58,660 nt of DNA from Gammaproteobacteria bacterium (lineage in GTDB: Bacteria; Pseudomonadota; Gammaproteobacteria; Pseudomonadales; Azotimanducaceae), in contig JAJFJZ010000024.1 of assembly GCA_021773565.1 (NCBI GenBank), forward strand, positions 1 to 58,660, in the 5' to 3' direction. Positions within the stretch are counted from its first letter, which is position 1, and each line of letters starts with the position of its first letter. Positions 43,794 through 52,957 of the stretch are shown one piece after another. The notes below the pieces were generated by a model that saw only the letters and a program-made list of their open reading frames with translations, searched no databases and was not told the DNA's origin. The translations under genes were made by a program, and so were the position numbers.

Positions 43794-45836
43794 ATGATTG
43801 AAACCAAAAAGACCATATGTCCCCTGGATTGTCCGGATGCCTGTAGCATCGTTACGACGCTGGAAGATGGACGTATTAGCAATATAGTTGGAGACCCTGA
43901 GCATCCTTTCACCCAGGGTTTTTTGTGTAAAAAAGTAAGAACCTATCATGACAGGGCGCAATCGCATGAGCGGGTATTGTTTCCGCAAAAACGTGTAGGC
44001 AAAAAGGGTGACGGTAAGTTTGAACGCATATCGTGGGATGAAGCCTGGACTCTTCTGGTTGAGCGCCTAAGTTCTATAAAAAGTGAATATGGGGGTGAGG
44101 CCCTCTTGCCATATTCCTACGCCGGTAATATGGGCAAGGTAAATTTTCATGCAGGCGACCCCTTCTTTAATACCTATGGCGCATCGCAGTTAAAGAGAAC
44201 TATCTGTTCAACCGCGGCAAAAGCCGGCTGGACCCTGCACTATGGCGCAAATCCTGGTTGCCCTCCGGAAAAAGCCCGTGATGCGGATCTGATTGTTGCG
44301 TGGGGCATAAATATCAAGGTTACCAATATTCACTTTATGCCTTTCGTTGTGAGCGCCAGAAGGGCGGGTGCGAAGTTTGTAGTTATAGATCCGTATCGAA
44401 ACGTTACTGCCGAAGCAGCGGATGACCATTACAAAATCAGGCCGGGTGGTGATACGGCATTGGCGCTGGGGATTCTCAAAATCCTGCTTGAACGGGAAAA
44501 ACTGGACAATGAGTTCATTGAACAGTACTCCCAAGGTTTTGATTCGTTAAAGGCTTATGTCGAATCAATTGATTTGGAAACCCTGATAGTAAAATCAGGC
44601 CTGGAGTCCGCACGTGTTCGTGAACTTGCTGAACTGTTTGCAAAATACCCAAAGAGTTTTATACGCATAGGAATTGGCCTGACGCGAAATACCCAGGGCG
44701 CTATGTCCGTTCGCGCCATTACATGTCTGTCAGCTGCGCTGGGCCTGTTTGATGGCAGAAAGGGTGGTGGTGCCTTGTTATCCAGTAACGCCTTCCCGAC
44801 AAACAGTCAGATCCTGTCCTTTTCATCGATGATCGGAAATCCCACCCGCACCATAAACATGGTAAAGCTGGGACAGGCATTAACTGACACCGAGCCACCA
44901 GTGAAGGCTTTGTTTGTATATTCAAGCAATCCATTAAGTGTTGCTCCAGACTCTGGACGGGTACGTCGAGGATTACAACGTGAGGACTTGTTTACCATAG
45001 TGCATGAGCAGTTCTATACGCCCACTACCCGTTATGCCGATTTGTTATTACCAGCCACCACCTCATTTGAAAATGAAGACATTTACATGGGGTACGGACA
45101 TTTTCAGATGGGCCGGATTGAGCCAGTAATCGAACCACGCGGTGAAGCGATAAGTAATTTTGACCTGTTTCAAACGCTGGCAAGAAAAATGGGTTTTAGC
45201 GATGCAGCATTCAGACAAACTGCATCCGAGCGTATATCTACATACCTGCCTGCGATATCGGGATTACCTGAAAAGCATCGTGCCGAAGGGATAAAGGTTG
45301 GCGACATTATCACATCAGATCTCTTCGACGTCGGGGGCGATTTTTCAAGCTTTGATGGGGACAAATTTCGTTTTTCTGTCGACTCTGGAGATTTGGAAGT
45401 ACCCGCTATTCCCTGCCTGCTTCCTAATAAGGAATTTGATGATATTGAGATAACCAAACAGTTCCCATTTGCGATGATCACTCCACCGAACAGTGAGTTA
45501 CTAAATTCGACTTTTGGAGAGCGTTATCCTGACAAAACCGGTGTGGTGCTGATACATCCTGATGATGCAGCGGCATTGGGCATAAAAGACGGCGATAGAT
45601 CGAAAATTTCGAATGGTCGGGGTAGCAATATTCGTCTGGCGAAAGTAAGCGATAAAACCCAACAAGGATTGTTAGTGGCGGAAGGCATTTACTGGGCGAA
45701 TGATGCATCAAACCACAGCGGCATTAATGATCTGACTTCCCAGGAAATTACCGATCTGGGTGAGGGGGGAACCTTTCACGAGAGTCGAGTGAAGATTAGT
45801 AAAGAACTTGCTGTTGCAGAGGTTCCGCGAACATAA
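43794..45836 (+). CDS. Molybdopterin oxidoreductase (DMSO-reductase superfamily)
   Basis: A 680-residue cytosolic enzyme without a twin-arginine signal. The N-terminal 4Fe-4S cluster ligands are Cys9, Cys13, Cys17 and Cys45 (CPLDCPDAC and GFLCKK). The Mo-bis-PGD region holds KRTICSTAAKAGW, where Cys or Ser could bind Mo, and DPYRNVTAEAADDHYKIRPGGDTALALG is the usual cofactor loop. The C-terminal molydopterin-dinucleotide domain ends the protein. The substrate is unknown (the FDH-like, YoaE-like branch is possible). A ribosome site is hardly visible. The 3' end overlaps convergent ubiC by 41 bases. Confidence 0.9.
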   Translation: MIETKKTICPLDCPDACSIVTTLEDGRISNIVGDPEHPFTQGFLCKKVRTYHDRAQSHERVLFPQKRVGKKGDGKFERISWDEAWTLLVERLSSIKSEYGGEALLPYSYAGNMGKVNFHAGDPFFNTYGASQLKRTICSTAAKAGWTLHYGANPGCPPEKARDADLIVAWGINIKVTNIHFMPFVVSARRAGAKFVVIDPYRNVTAEAADDHYKIRPGGDTALALGILKILLEREKLDNEFIEQYSQGFDSLKAYVESIDLETLIVKSGLESARVRELAELFAKYPKSFIRIGIGLTRNTQGAMSVRAITCLSAALGLFDGRKGGGALLSSNAFPTNSQILSFSSMIGNPTRTINMVKLGQALTDTEPPVKALFVYSSNPLSVAPDSGRVRRGLQREDLFTIVHEQFYTPTTRYADLLLPATTSFENEDIYMGYGHFQMGRIEPVIEPRGEAISNFDLFQTLARKMGFSDAAFRQTASERISTYLPAISGLPEKHRAEGIKVGDIITSDLFDVGGDFSSFDGDKFRFSVDSGDLEVPAIPCLLPNKEFDDIEITKQFPFAMITPPNSELLNSTFGERYPDKTGVVLIHPDDAAALGIKDGDRSKISNGRGSNIRLAKVSDKTQQGLLVAEGIYWANDASNHSGINDLTSQEITDLGEGGTFHESRVKISKELAVAEVPRT

Positions 45837-46371
45837 GCGGTAAGAAAAATTCGCTCACCAGAAAGACCTGGCCGGCGATCTTGTAGGTATTTCTGCGGGC
45901 CCAGAGGAAGTCTTTCTCGCCCAGCAGTTGAGCCGATAAAGCGGATAAGTAGCAGCGCGGAATTTTAGCGATATTAAGGTTCAGGCGTTCCAGGCCCGGG
46001 TAAGCAAATATTACTTCTCCCAGAGGTTTGTTCCCTAGTTTTGTAAGCGAATCCAGTACCCCCAGAGAGTGAGTGGGAATTGTTGTACGTGCAAAGACAA
46101 GCGTTTGTCCGGACACCCTCAGAAGTACTTCCCGAACAAATGCCGCCTGAAATTGGCCGATCTCCAGCTGCTTCGCGTCGCAAGAGAATGCCTTGCTTTG
46201 TCCCTGCCTTAGAAGCTCTACAGTGAACTCGCCCGCAAAGGATTGTTTGATACGCTGTGTTAATGAGCCGGGTTCAGATAACCAGTTGCTAATGATTTCA
46301 GGTAAACCGGATTGTGAAAATCCCTCGGGTAATAACCACTCAGGTTCTGTGGAGAGAAAAGTATTTATCAT
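45796..46371 (-). CDS. ubiC: Chorismate-pyruvate lyase UbiC
   Basis: A 191-residue UbiC homologue that makes 4-hydroxybenzoate and pyruvate from chorismate, the first committed step of ubiquinone synthesis. Start ATG 46371-46369 is chosen because it gives an N-terminus equal to that of E. coli UbiC (about 28 residues before NWLSEPGSLTQR); a GTG at 46440 would add 23 residues and overlap the permease gene. Family marks are LLRVSGQTLVFARTTIP, LTKLGNKPLGEVIF and DFLWARRNTYKIAGQVFLVSEFFLP. It lies 25 bases after the APC permease stop, the last gene of a MarR-controlled operon, instead of beside ubiA. The 3' end overlaps the molybdoenzyme gene. Confidence 0.9.
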   Translation of the reverse strand: MINTFLSTEPEWLLPEGFSQSGLPEIISNWLSEPGSLTQRIKQSFAGEFTVELLRQGQSKAFSCDAKQLEIGQFQAAFVREVLLRVSGQTLVFARTTIPTHSLGVLDSLTKLGNKPLGEVIFAYPGLERLNLNIAKIPRCYLSALSAQLLGEKDFLWARRNTYKIAGQVFLVSEFFLPLMFAEPLQQQVLY

Positions 46372-46396
46372 TGTCTGAGCATATTGGAGATAAAGG

Positions 46397-47707
46397 TCAT
46401 CCGTCTTTCCGGGCCTTACGTTTTGAGTACAACCAGGCACTTACGGTTAGCAAAAAATATAAAGTTGTTATGAATACCAGTTGCACAGGTTGATAGACGA
46501 GTTCGTAGTACAGGATCAGTAGCGCGCCCACCAGCAATCCAACAATAGCAATGGTCGTAACAAACCGTGAGGAGTTTGTGCTATCTCGAATTGTGAAATT
46601 TGCATAAGCCATTAATAGAGATACCAGTAAAAAGGTGAAGCTCCCAAATTCAAGAATTACCTGCAAGTTGCCAGCGAGCACTAGCAGAAAAGCGAAAAAA
46701 GCCATACCGATGATTGCGAATATAGGGATGTTGTTCACCCGGTGAGCAAACAACCTGGGAAAGTAGCCATCGCTTGCAATTGAAGAAACCTGCCGCGAAG
46801 CGCCAAAAAGGGTGCCGCTGATGGCACTACTCGTTGCCAATAGCGCACCGATTATCACAAGGTTACTACCCCAACGGCCGAGTATCTGGCCAGCGCCAGC
46901 AGCAAGTGCATACTCCTTTCGTTCTATTATCTGGTCAAAAGGGATGGTCAATATTGCACCAACGGATATCACTACATAAATCAATATCGCGATAAACAAT
47001 GCAGTGTAAATCGCGATAGGAATATTCCTTTCAGGGTTTTCTGTTTCGTTGACAGCATTGATAACCAGTTGAAAACCTTCATATGCAACAAAAGTAACGG
47101 ACGCAACAATGAAAATTGCCAACAGACTTGTCTCGCCTGCACTCTCAAATAATACGGGAAGCGTCGTCTGGCTATTGTTGATCAATACAAAGGAAATAAT
47201 AGCGAGAATCACGAGTTTCGAATAAACCATGATGTCTTCAATTTTGCCCATGCCTTTTACACTCCAGATATTGATAAGCATAAAAATCAGGATGATTGAT
47301 CCAGCCACAATTTTTCTTGCCCACTCTACGTCCGCGAATGAAAAGCCACTGATAGCGTAGGCGGCGAATGTATAGGCATAGAGTGCCAGTGTACTGATAT
47401 AGCCAAACACTACCCACCAGCCAATGAGTGATGCGGCAAAAGGCGAGTGGGGAAAAGTAAGCTTGTAGAAGGCGTAAGTTGCGCCCTCATCTTTGTAGTA
47501 GTTGCTCAATTGCACATAGGAGTACGCAGCCAAAAAAGCTAACAAACCACCCAGAAGTATGGCTACCGGTGTGTAGGGTCCAACCATTGAAACCGAAACA
47601 CCCAGAATCGAAAATATTCCTCCGCCCACCATGCCACCCAGCGCAATGGCGACCAGCTCTACCACGCCAAGGTCCTTGAATCGTTTTTGGTAGTTTAGCT
47701 GCGTCAT
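46397..47707 (-). CDS. APC-superfamily amino acid/organic cation permease
   Basis: A 436-residue inner-membrane transporter with 12 predicted helices and the APC start VELVAIALGGMVGGGIFSILG, the TM1 GGGIFS motif, and the loop VNETENPERNIPIAI between TM6 and TM7. Substrate is probably an amino acid, amine or aromatic compound; it cannot be decided. It lies 11 bases after the EmrB-like gene and 25 bases before ubiC, so it should be part of the MarR operon. Confidence 0.9.
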   Translation of the reverse strand: MTQLNYQKRFKDLGVVELVAIALGGMVGGGIFSILGVSVSMVGPYTPVAILLGGLLAFLAAYSYVQLSNYYKDEGATYAFYKLTFPHSPFAASLIGWWVVFGYISTLALYAYTFAAYAISGFSFADVEWARKIVAGSIILIFMLINIWSVKGMGKIEDIMVYSKLVILAIISFVLINNSQTTLPVLFESAGETSLLAIFIVASVTFVAYEGFQLVINAVNETENPERNIPIAIYTALFIAILIYVVISVGAILTIPFDQIIERKEYALAAGAGQILGRWGSNLVIIGALLATSSAISGTLFGASRQVSSIASDGYFPRLFAHRVNNIPIFAIIGMAFFAFLLVLAGNLQVILEFGSFTFLLVSLLMAYANFTIRDSTNSSRFVTTIAIVGLLVGALLILYYELVYQPVQLVFITTLYFLLTVSAWLYSKRKARKDG

Positions 47708-47718
47708 TGGTCGGCTTG

Positions 47719-49293
47719 CTAAAAGTTTTCCTGCGGGTGCATTTTAAATAACCAAATGAATGGAACCAGGCAAAGGGTAATAATGCTTACAGCAAAAAAC
47801 ACATTAATGTATGCCATGGTCATCGCCTGCTTTGCGGTGATGCTTTGCATGATAGCCAGTGCTGCACTCTGATCAAAAACCACGGTTGAATTGGCGAGCA
47901 GCATTTGCAGGTTTTTTTCCAGTACAGTTATCGACTGGCCCAGCTCCGATGTATTGACTTGCATGTTTCGCACGATCGCGCTCATCGCCAGTGCTGCGCA
48001 AAAAGACTGCCCGACATTTCGCATCATACTATAGAAGGTTGATGCCTGGAGCCGCATTTCGTCCGGTAGGCCACTAAAGGTCAGCGCGCCTATGGAAACG
48101 AAGATCATTCCCAGGCCTAATCCGTGGGCAAAGCCGGTACGCACAAAATCCCAGGCAGTAAAATAGGTGCCCATCTGCGCCTGGTCCCAGGTTGCGTAAG
48201 CTGCGATTAACAGCCCAATAGTGATAGTGATGCGTGGATCAAGATTCCTGGTCAGGCGGGGGCTTAAAGTCATTGCCAGCATCATGCCTACACCGCGCGG
48301 GACCAGTAGCAAACCTGCGCTGGCGACTGAGAAACCCTGAAGCGTTTGCATGACTATGGGCACCATGAGCATCATGACGACCATATTTCCCCCGACAAAA
48401 AAGAATACAAAATTTCCCAGCATAAAATTCCAGTCCTTGTACAAAAGCAGATCAAAGAACGGCTCTTTTGCGGTGATGGCCCGCACGATAAACACATAGG
48501 TAGCGGTAACAAACAGCCCGGCCCAGATTACAATTTCCCAGGAATCGAACCAGTCTTTACCATGCCCGCGATCCATAAATAATTGAAATGCAGCCATAGC
48601 GACAACAAGAGAAAGAAATCCCAATGTATCAAAGCTCTGATTTCGATTGGCAGGGCTGTCCCGAATGAAAAACCATATCCCTGCTGCTGCTATCAATCCA
48701 AAAGGCAAATTGATAAAAAACACCCATCGCCAGTTGAACCATTCTGTTATGTAACCACCCAAAGTTGGGCCGATAATTGGACCGAACATTATTCCCAGGC
48801 CGAACAGGCCCATGGCCTTCGTATATTCTTCCCGCTTGTAGGCACTGAGTACAATTGTTTGCCCAACGGGAATGAGTGCTGCACCACTAAGACCCTGGAA
48901 AATGCGATACAACACCAAATCTTCCAATGTCACAGACAAACCGCATAAGACTGAAGACAGGGTAAAAACAGAAACCGACGTGAGCAGTATTTTCTTAATG
49001 CCAAATCGGGCAGAAAGCCATGCAACAGGCGGCGTACCAATTGCCGCGGCTACTAAGTATCCGGTGATAACCCATGAAATCTGGTCAACCGTTGCAGACA
49101 ATGATCCTTTCATGTGCGGGAGCGCGACATTTGCGATGCTGGAATCTATGGTGTGTAACATAAGTCCCATTAGTACAAATGTTAGGGACAAACCGCGCAG
49201 ATGAGGATAATTGAGCAGCGAGTTTTCCGGTACCGCATTACCGGTTTCGGTGGCGTGGTTTTCCGGCTGGTTTTTGGTGATCACAGAAGACAT
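47719..49293 (-). CDS. EmrB-like MFS drug exporter (DHA2, 14 helices)
   Basis: A 524-residue MFS pump of the EmrB/QacA branch. It shows motif A-like GTPPVAWLSARFGIKK, the antiporter motif C GLGIMFGPIIGPTLGG in TM5, and the DHA2 start TFVLMGLMLHTIDSSIANVALPHM. It works with the EmrA-like adaptor (16 bases upstream) and an outer-membrane channel not coded here. Substrates are usually hydrophobic acids or drugs. The operon is MarR, EmrA, EmrB, APC permease, UbiC. Confidence 0.93.
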   Translation of the reverse strand: MSSVITKNQPENHATETGNAVPENSLLNYPHLRGLSLTFVLMGLMLHTIDSSIANVALPHMKGSLSATVDQISWVITGYLVAAAIGTPPVAWLSARFGIKKILLTSVSVFTLSSVLCGLSVTLEDLVLYRIFQGLSGAALIPVGQTIVLSAYKREEYTKAMGLFGLGIMFGPIIGPTLGGYITEWFNWRWVFFINLPFGLIAAAGIWFFIRDSPANRNQSFDTLGFLSLVVAMAAFQLFMDRGHGKDWFDSWEIVIWAGLFVTATYVFIVRAITAKEPFFDLLLYKDWNFMLGNFVFFFVGGNMVVMMLMVPIVMQTLQGFSVASAGLLLVPRGVGMMLAMTLSPRLTRNLDPRITITIGLLIAAYATWDQAQMGTYFTAWDFVRTGFAHGLGLGMIFVSIGALTFSGLPDEMRLQASTFYSMMRNVGQSFCAALAMSAIVRNMQVNTSELGQSITVLEKNLQMLLANSTVVFDQSAALAIMQSITAKQAMTMAYINVFFAVSIITLCLVPFIWLFKMHPQENF

Positions 49294-49309
49294 AACTAAA
49301 CAGGGTGCT

Positions 49310-50338
49310 TTATGAAAACCATTGCTGGATAAGCTTGTTAAGACTTCTCTTTTGTTGCGTATCGATAGAAACAGTAACGCTCATACCAGCACGCAATTGC
49401 GGCAGGATCTGGTTTTTGTCGATGCTCAAACGAACGGGAATACGCTGGGTAATTTTTACCCAGTTTCCGGTTGCATTTTGCGGAGGCAATATGGCGAATT
49501 CAGCCCCGGATGCTGGTGCGATGCTGGCAACTTTTCCGGTAAGTTTTACATCGGGATACGCTCCAATCTCGAATTCAACTGTCTGGCCCTCGGTAATATG
49601 GGTCATTTGGGTTTCTTTAAGATTTGCCTCTATCCAGATATCCGCATTATTTACGATCGAAAACACGGCTTGTCCCTCTTGAACAAACTCTCCGGCGTGT
49701 AAATCAATTTTGGCGATGATTCCAGACACCCCGGCAACTACACTTGCACGCCTTTGGTCCATTCTGGCTTGTGCCAGGTTCACCTGTGCATTTTTAATTT
49801 GTGAATGGTTTTCGATAGGCCCCGTTGCACTGCCCCCGAGTTGGGCGAGCGCAGAAGCAAGGTCTGCATCAGCAGCCTTTACGCGGTTTTTTGCGACTAG
49901 CAACTCATGCTGTCGGGCTGCCAGTTTTTCGACAGATACAGCGTTTGTAAGCCTGAGTTTTGTAACACGATCCAGTTCCTGTTGCGCATAAAGCAGGTCT
50001 TCTTCAGCGCCAGCAAGCTTAACCTGTTCAAGTTTATACTGACTTCGAAGCAGCGTGATTTCGTTGCGGGTGTGTTCCAGTTCTGCAACGGCCAGATCCA
50101 CAGCCAGATCGAATGGCTCAAGGTCCAGTACAAATAACAATTCTCCTGCTTCAACAAACTGGTTTTCCTTTACCAGCACCTTCTCGATATGTCCCGGTGA
50201 ACCAGCAGCGACCATCGCGATACCTGATTGAATGTAGGCATTTTCGCTTACCACGTACCGTCCACCCGACAGGTAATAAACAAGAATTGCGGCTATCACA
50301 AATAGTGGAAACGAGATGAATATCAAAAGCCGTTTCAT
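49310..50338 (-). CDS. EmrA/HlyD-type membrane-fusion protein
   Basis: A 342-residue adaptor. One N-terminal membrane helix (about 5-25) precedes the HlyD layout: biotinyl-lipoyl half (VAAGSPGHIEKVLVKENQFVEAGELLFVLD), a long helical hairpin (about 75-180, with LRSQYKLEQVKL and LARQHELLVAKNR-like heptads), then the second lipoyl half and beta-barrel (ASVVAGVSGIIAKIDLHAGEFVQEGQ). It links the EmrB-like pump to an outer-membrane channel. Its ATG overlaps the marR stop by four bases. Confidence 0.93.
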   Translation of the reverse strand: MKRLLIFISFPLFVIAAILVYYLSGGRYVVSENAYIQSGIAMVAAGSPGHIEKVLVKENQFVEAGELLFVLDLEPFDLAVDLAVAELEHTRNEITLLRSQYKLEQVKLAGAEEDLLYAQQELDRVTKLRLTNAVSVEKLAARQHELLVAKNRVKAADADLASALAQLGGSATGPIENHSQIKNAQVNLAQARMDQRRASVVAGVSGIIAKIDLHAGEFVQEGQAVFSIVNNADIWIEANLKETQMTHITEGQTVEFEIGAYPDVKLTGKVASIAPASGAEFAILPPQNATGNWVKITQRIPVRLSIDKNQILPQLRAGMSVTVSIDTQQKRSLNKLIQQWFS

Positions 50339-50775
50339 CGATTGCTCTCAATCAGGGTATCTCGAATAACACCCAACTGGGCTATCAGTGCCTCCCTGGT
50401 ATCGGACGGGATCGAATCCAGGGCAATATCGGATACTTCCGAAAGCCTTTGCCAGATACCGTCCAGTACTTCATGCGCACCATCGGCGACATATAGTCTG
50501 TTCACTCTTCTATCACCAGGGTCGGAGCGACGCTCGATTAATGCCTGTTGTTCAAGATCATCCACCAATTTGGTAATTCGGATTTTCTGGACATCCATCA
50601 GCCGGGCAATATCTGCCTGTTTTGCACCTTCATTTACCGCAATGTATGCCAGCACCCGTGCCTGTTCGCGGGTAACCTGTAGTTGGCTGGTTTGTTGTTC
50701 AAAAGTACGGCTTAACAGGCGAGCGATTTCGTGAATCCGGAATCCGAATAGCTGGGTTGGATCATTTTTGGACAT
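50335..50775 (-). CDS. MarR-family repressor
   Basis: A 146-residue winged-helix regulator. The DNA-binding part is seen as QADIARLMDVQKIRITKLVDDLEQQALIERRSD with the wing motif DPGDRRVNRLYV. It heads the emrA-emrB-APC-ubiC operon and very likely represses it, releasing on binding a ligand; MarR ligands are often aromatic acids. A near-perfect palindrome lies 12 bases upstream of its start codon. No strong ribosome site precedes the ATG. Confidence 0.92.
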   Translation of the reverse strand: MSKNDPTQLFGFRIHEIARLLSRTFEQQTSQLQVTREQARVLAYIAVNEGAKQADIARLMDVQKIRITKLVDDLEQQALIERRSDPGDRRVNRLYVADGAHEVLDGIWQRLSEVSDIALDSIPSDTREALIAQLGVIRDTLIESNR

Positions 50776-50786
50776 TGGTTTATGCC

Positions 50787-50811
50787 ATATAGTATTAGTT
50801 GGATACTATAT
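50787..50811. promoter_or_regulatory. Candidate MarR operator (9-base inverted repeat)
   Basis: ATATAGTAT (50787-50795) and ATACTATAT (50803-50811) are perfect inverted copies with a seven-base spacer (TAGTTGG). The site lies just upstream of the marR start codon, where an autoregulated MarR repressor would be expected to bind. A minus-strand promoter probably overlaps it, but no clear -35/-10 pair could be assigned. Confidence 0.6.
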
Positions 50812-50926
50812 TAAACATATACCTTTTGAGAGGCGGTCACAATACCGGCGTCACCCCTGTTTTCGCTGTGGCTTGTTTTAACGCGCCATATCAGGATTGC
50901 TTGCTATCAGGTTTGCAATGAAAAAA

Positions 50927-51541
50927 CTATTTTCTGGACTGGTCATGCATTTTCACCCCCCTGTTCAGCATATCCAGGGCCTTTTCAAGGCGAGAAATTC
51001 GCGTAGCTTCTCGCTTTGCTCCGGTTAACCACTCTATGTATTCCCTTTTGTGTGAGTAGGCCAGAGCGCTGAAAAAAATTTTAGCCGCTGTGTGTTCCGA
51101 GAGGGCGCTTAACAGAAAATCGGGTACAACGAGATCGGGTCGAATTGGAGAGGGTTTAACGCCTTTTACATTTAACTCAACAGCTTTTATCAGGTACTGT
51201 TTTATGTATCTTGTGTTCTTTTTCAGTTCCTGCTCTGAAGTGATTTTGATAATTCGATTGTGCTTTCCATCGAGGCCTGTGTCATCGAATAGCCCGTGCG
51301 TATCCTCGATTAGAGAGCCCTTAAAAAAATTGATGCCAACATGCGACTTAAATGGAACAACCCAACATATCAAGCCCATGTAGCAAAAATTTGGTGCGCG
51401 CCATTTCCAGTCTTCCTGAATGCGGGAATCCGTTTTGTGAATGAGTTGCCTTAGCGCAGTACATATAGGTTGGGACCAGTTTTCGGCATTTTGGTAATAC
51501 GCATCAATCTTTACCGAGGCCTGGGGATCAATTTTTGCCAT
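50927..51541 (-). CDS. DUF1801/YdeI-like protein
   Basis: A 204-residue cytosolic protein. Residues about 20-115 match the DUF1801 fold (ICTALRQLIHKTDSRIQEDWKWRAPNFCYMGLICWVVPFKSHVGINFFKG), and about 135-195 the YdeI/OmpD-associated tail (DLVVPDFLLSALSEHTAAKIFFSALAYSHKREYIEWLTGAKREATRISRLEKAL). These proteins are widespread and poorly understood. It lies 44 bases after the permease gene, co-directional, and is probably the last gene of the aminotransferase operon. Confidence 0.88.
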   Translation of the reverse strand: MAKIDPQASVKIDAYYQNAENWSQPICTALRQLIHKTDSRIQEDWKWRAPNFCYMGLICWVVPFKSHVGINFFKGSLIEDTHGLFDDTGLDGKHNRIIKITSEQELKKNTRYIKQYLIKAVELNVKGVKPSPIRPDLVVPDFLLSALSEHTAAKIFFSALAYSHKREYIEWLTGAKREATRISRLEKALDMLNRGVKMHDQSRK

Positions 51542-51585
51542 AAGATATCAAGTACAAAACAAACGATACTATACCACCCGGTGCA

Positions 51586-52935
51586 TCAAAAAGACTGATG
51601 CGCTTCGTCCCTCAATATTGCCTTGAGAGAAACGCCCTGGCCATTCAGGTAGTGATTTCGAAGTACGTAGTAAACCGCGCCCAAAAATACCAGTGACATG
51701 TAAATTGCCGAAGGCCCGGGGTTATTGGAAATACCTACATACAAAAACCCCAGAGAAATGATTATTTTCAAAGTCGCTACTATCCAGATGGTACGTATAC
51801 CGAGTTTAAATTTCGCGTTGTTGTAATGGTCTGGTAGAACTGCCGGAAGTCGAATGAGCCCGATTGACCATACAACTCCATAGAACATCGCACCAATCAC
51901 TGTAGCTGACGCATATTGAATTATATTACCCTGCAGTGAAATTCCCGCAATAACCAAGATCACAACCAAAACCATTGCCATATCAGGCTCGTGGGTTCGG
52001 CGGTTTATCCTGCTGAGCCAGGAAGGGTAGATCTGGTGTCGGGACAATGCAAAGAAACTGCGGGACGCTGTAATCATACCGACATTGGCAGAGGTGGCTG
52101 CGGCCATTAGGGCACTTAGTGTGATAACTACAGCAAACCAATCGGGCAAAAACAGGGTGGATGCCATACTCATAGGTGCGACTATGGTGCCCAGCTGTTC
52201 CCAGGGAACCAATCCTGGAAGCACCACTGTGATCAATGTGTAGATGGTGGCGACAAAGAAAAAAGTAATTGCTAACGTAAGTGGTATGTTGCGTTCCGGA
52301 TTTTTGATCTCTTCACCGATTGCGGTGATCGTAATAAACCCTGAATATGAATAAAATGCCGGTACGGCAGCATCCAGTACGGATTTATAGCCCTTTGGTG
52401 CAACAGGCGTCAGCAAGGACCGATCCATATAGAATAAACCGCCTATTCCAAATACCAATAACGAAACAACGAAGATTGAAACAAGCACCATTTGCACGCG
52501 CACACTGGTGTGTATACCCAGCAGGTTTATTACCAGTAATGCCAGCACCATGCAGATTGCTACAACAATACGCTCGGACTCCGGTAAAAAGAAGGCCATA
52601 TAATCGGCAAAACCATAAGCCAGTATCGGCACACCAACGATTAACCCAAGGAGTAATGTCCACTCCTTTAAAAACCCGAGAAAGGGGTGGAGTACGACGC
52701 TTGAAAAAACATACCCGGCAGCACTCACCGGCAATATACTTCCTACCTGTGCTGCGATCAGGCAATTCAGGATGGCCGGCGTGCTGGCTATCAAATATGC
52801 GATAAAAACAGCGGGTCCGGCAATTCCCGCAAGTTGTCCGGGGAGTATGAATATAGACGCCCCGATGATATTGCCAATCAGCAAAAATACTGCGCCGCTC
52901 AGGCTGATTTTTCGTTTAAGGCGAATATTGCTCAA
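51586..52935 (-). CDS. APC-superfamily permease
   Basis: A 449-residue inner-membrane transporter with about 12 helices. Marks are LSGAVFLLIGNIIGASIFILPG (TM1 G-S/G-x-I-F motif), the central loop EEIKNPERNIPLTLAITF and the late RSFFALSRHQIYPSWLSRINRRTHEPD. The type suggests an amino acid or amine importer. It sits 22 bases after the MddA-like gene, within the operon aminotransferase, methyltransferase, permease, YdeI-like, so its substrate may be a sulfur amino acid or amine used by those enzymes. Confidence 0.9.
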   Translation of the reverse strand: MSNIRLKRKISLSGAVFLLIGNIIGASIFILPGQLAGIAGPAVFIAYLIASTPAILNCLIAAQVGSILPVSAAGYVFSSVVLHPFLGFLKEWTLLLGLIVGVPILAYGFADYMAFFLPESERIVVAICMVLALLVINLLGIHTSVRVQMVLVSIFVVSLLVFGIGGLFYMDRSLLTPVAPKGYKSVLDAAVPAFYSYSGFITITAIGEEIKNPERNIPLTLAITFFFVATIYTLITVVLPGLVPWEQLGTIVAPMSMASTLFLPDWFAVVITLSALMAAATSANVGMITASRSFFALSRHQIYPSWLSRINRRTHEPDMAMVLVVILVIAGISLQGNIIQYASATVIGAMFYGVVWSIGLIRLPAVLPDHYNNAKFKLGIRTIWIVATLKIIISLGFLYVGISNNPGPSAIYMSLVFLGAVYYVLRNHYLNGQGVSLKAILRDEAHQSF

Positions 52936-52957
52936 GGGGAAATTTTCGTGTTTGGCT

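Noticed and set aside
46372-46440. GTG start for ubiC at 46440
   Set aside because: It would overlap the permease gene by 44 bases and add an N-terminus absent from E. coli UbiC; ATG 46371 gives matching length.
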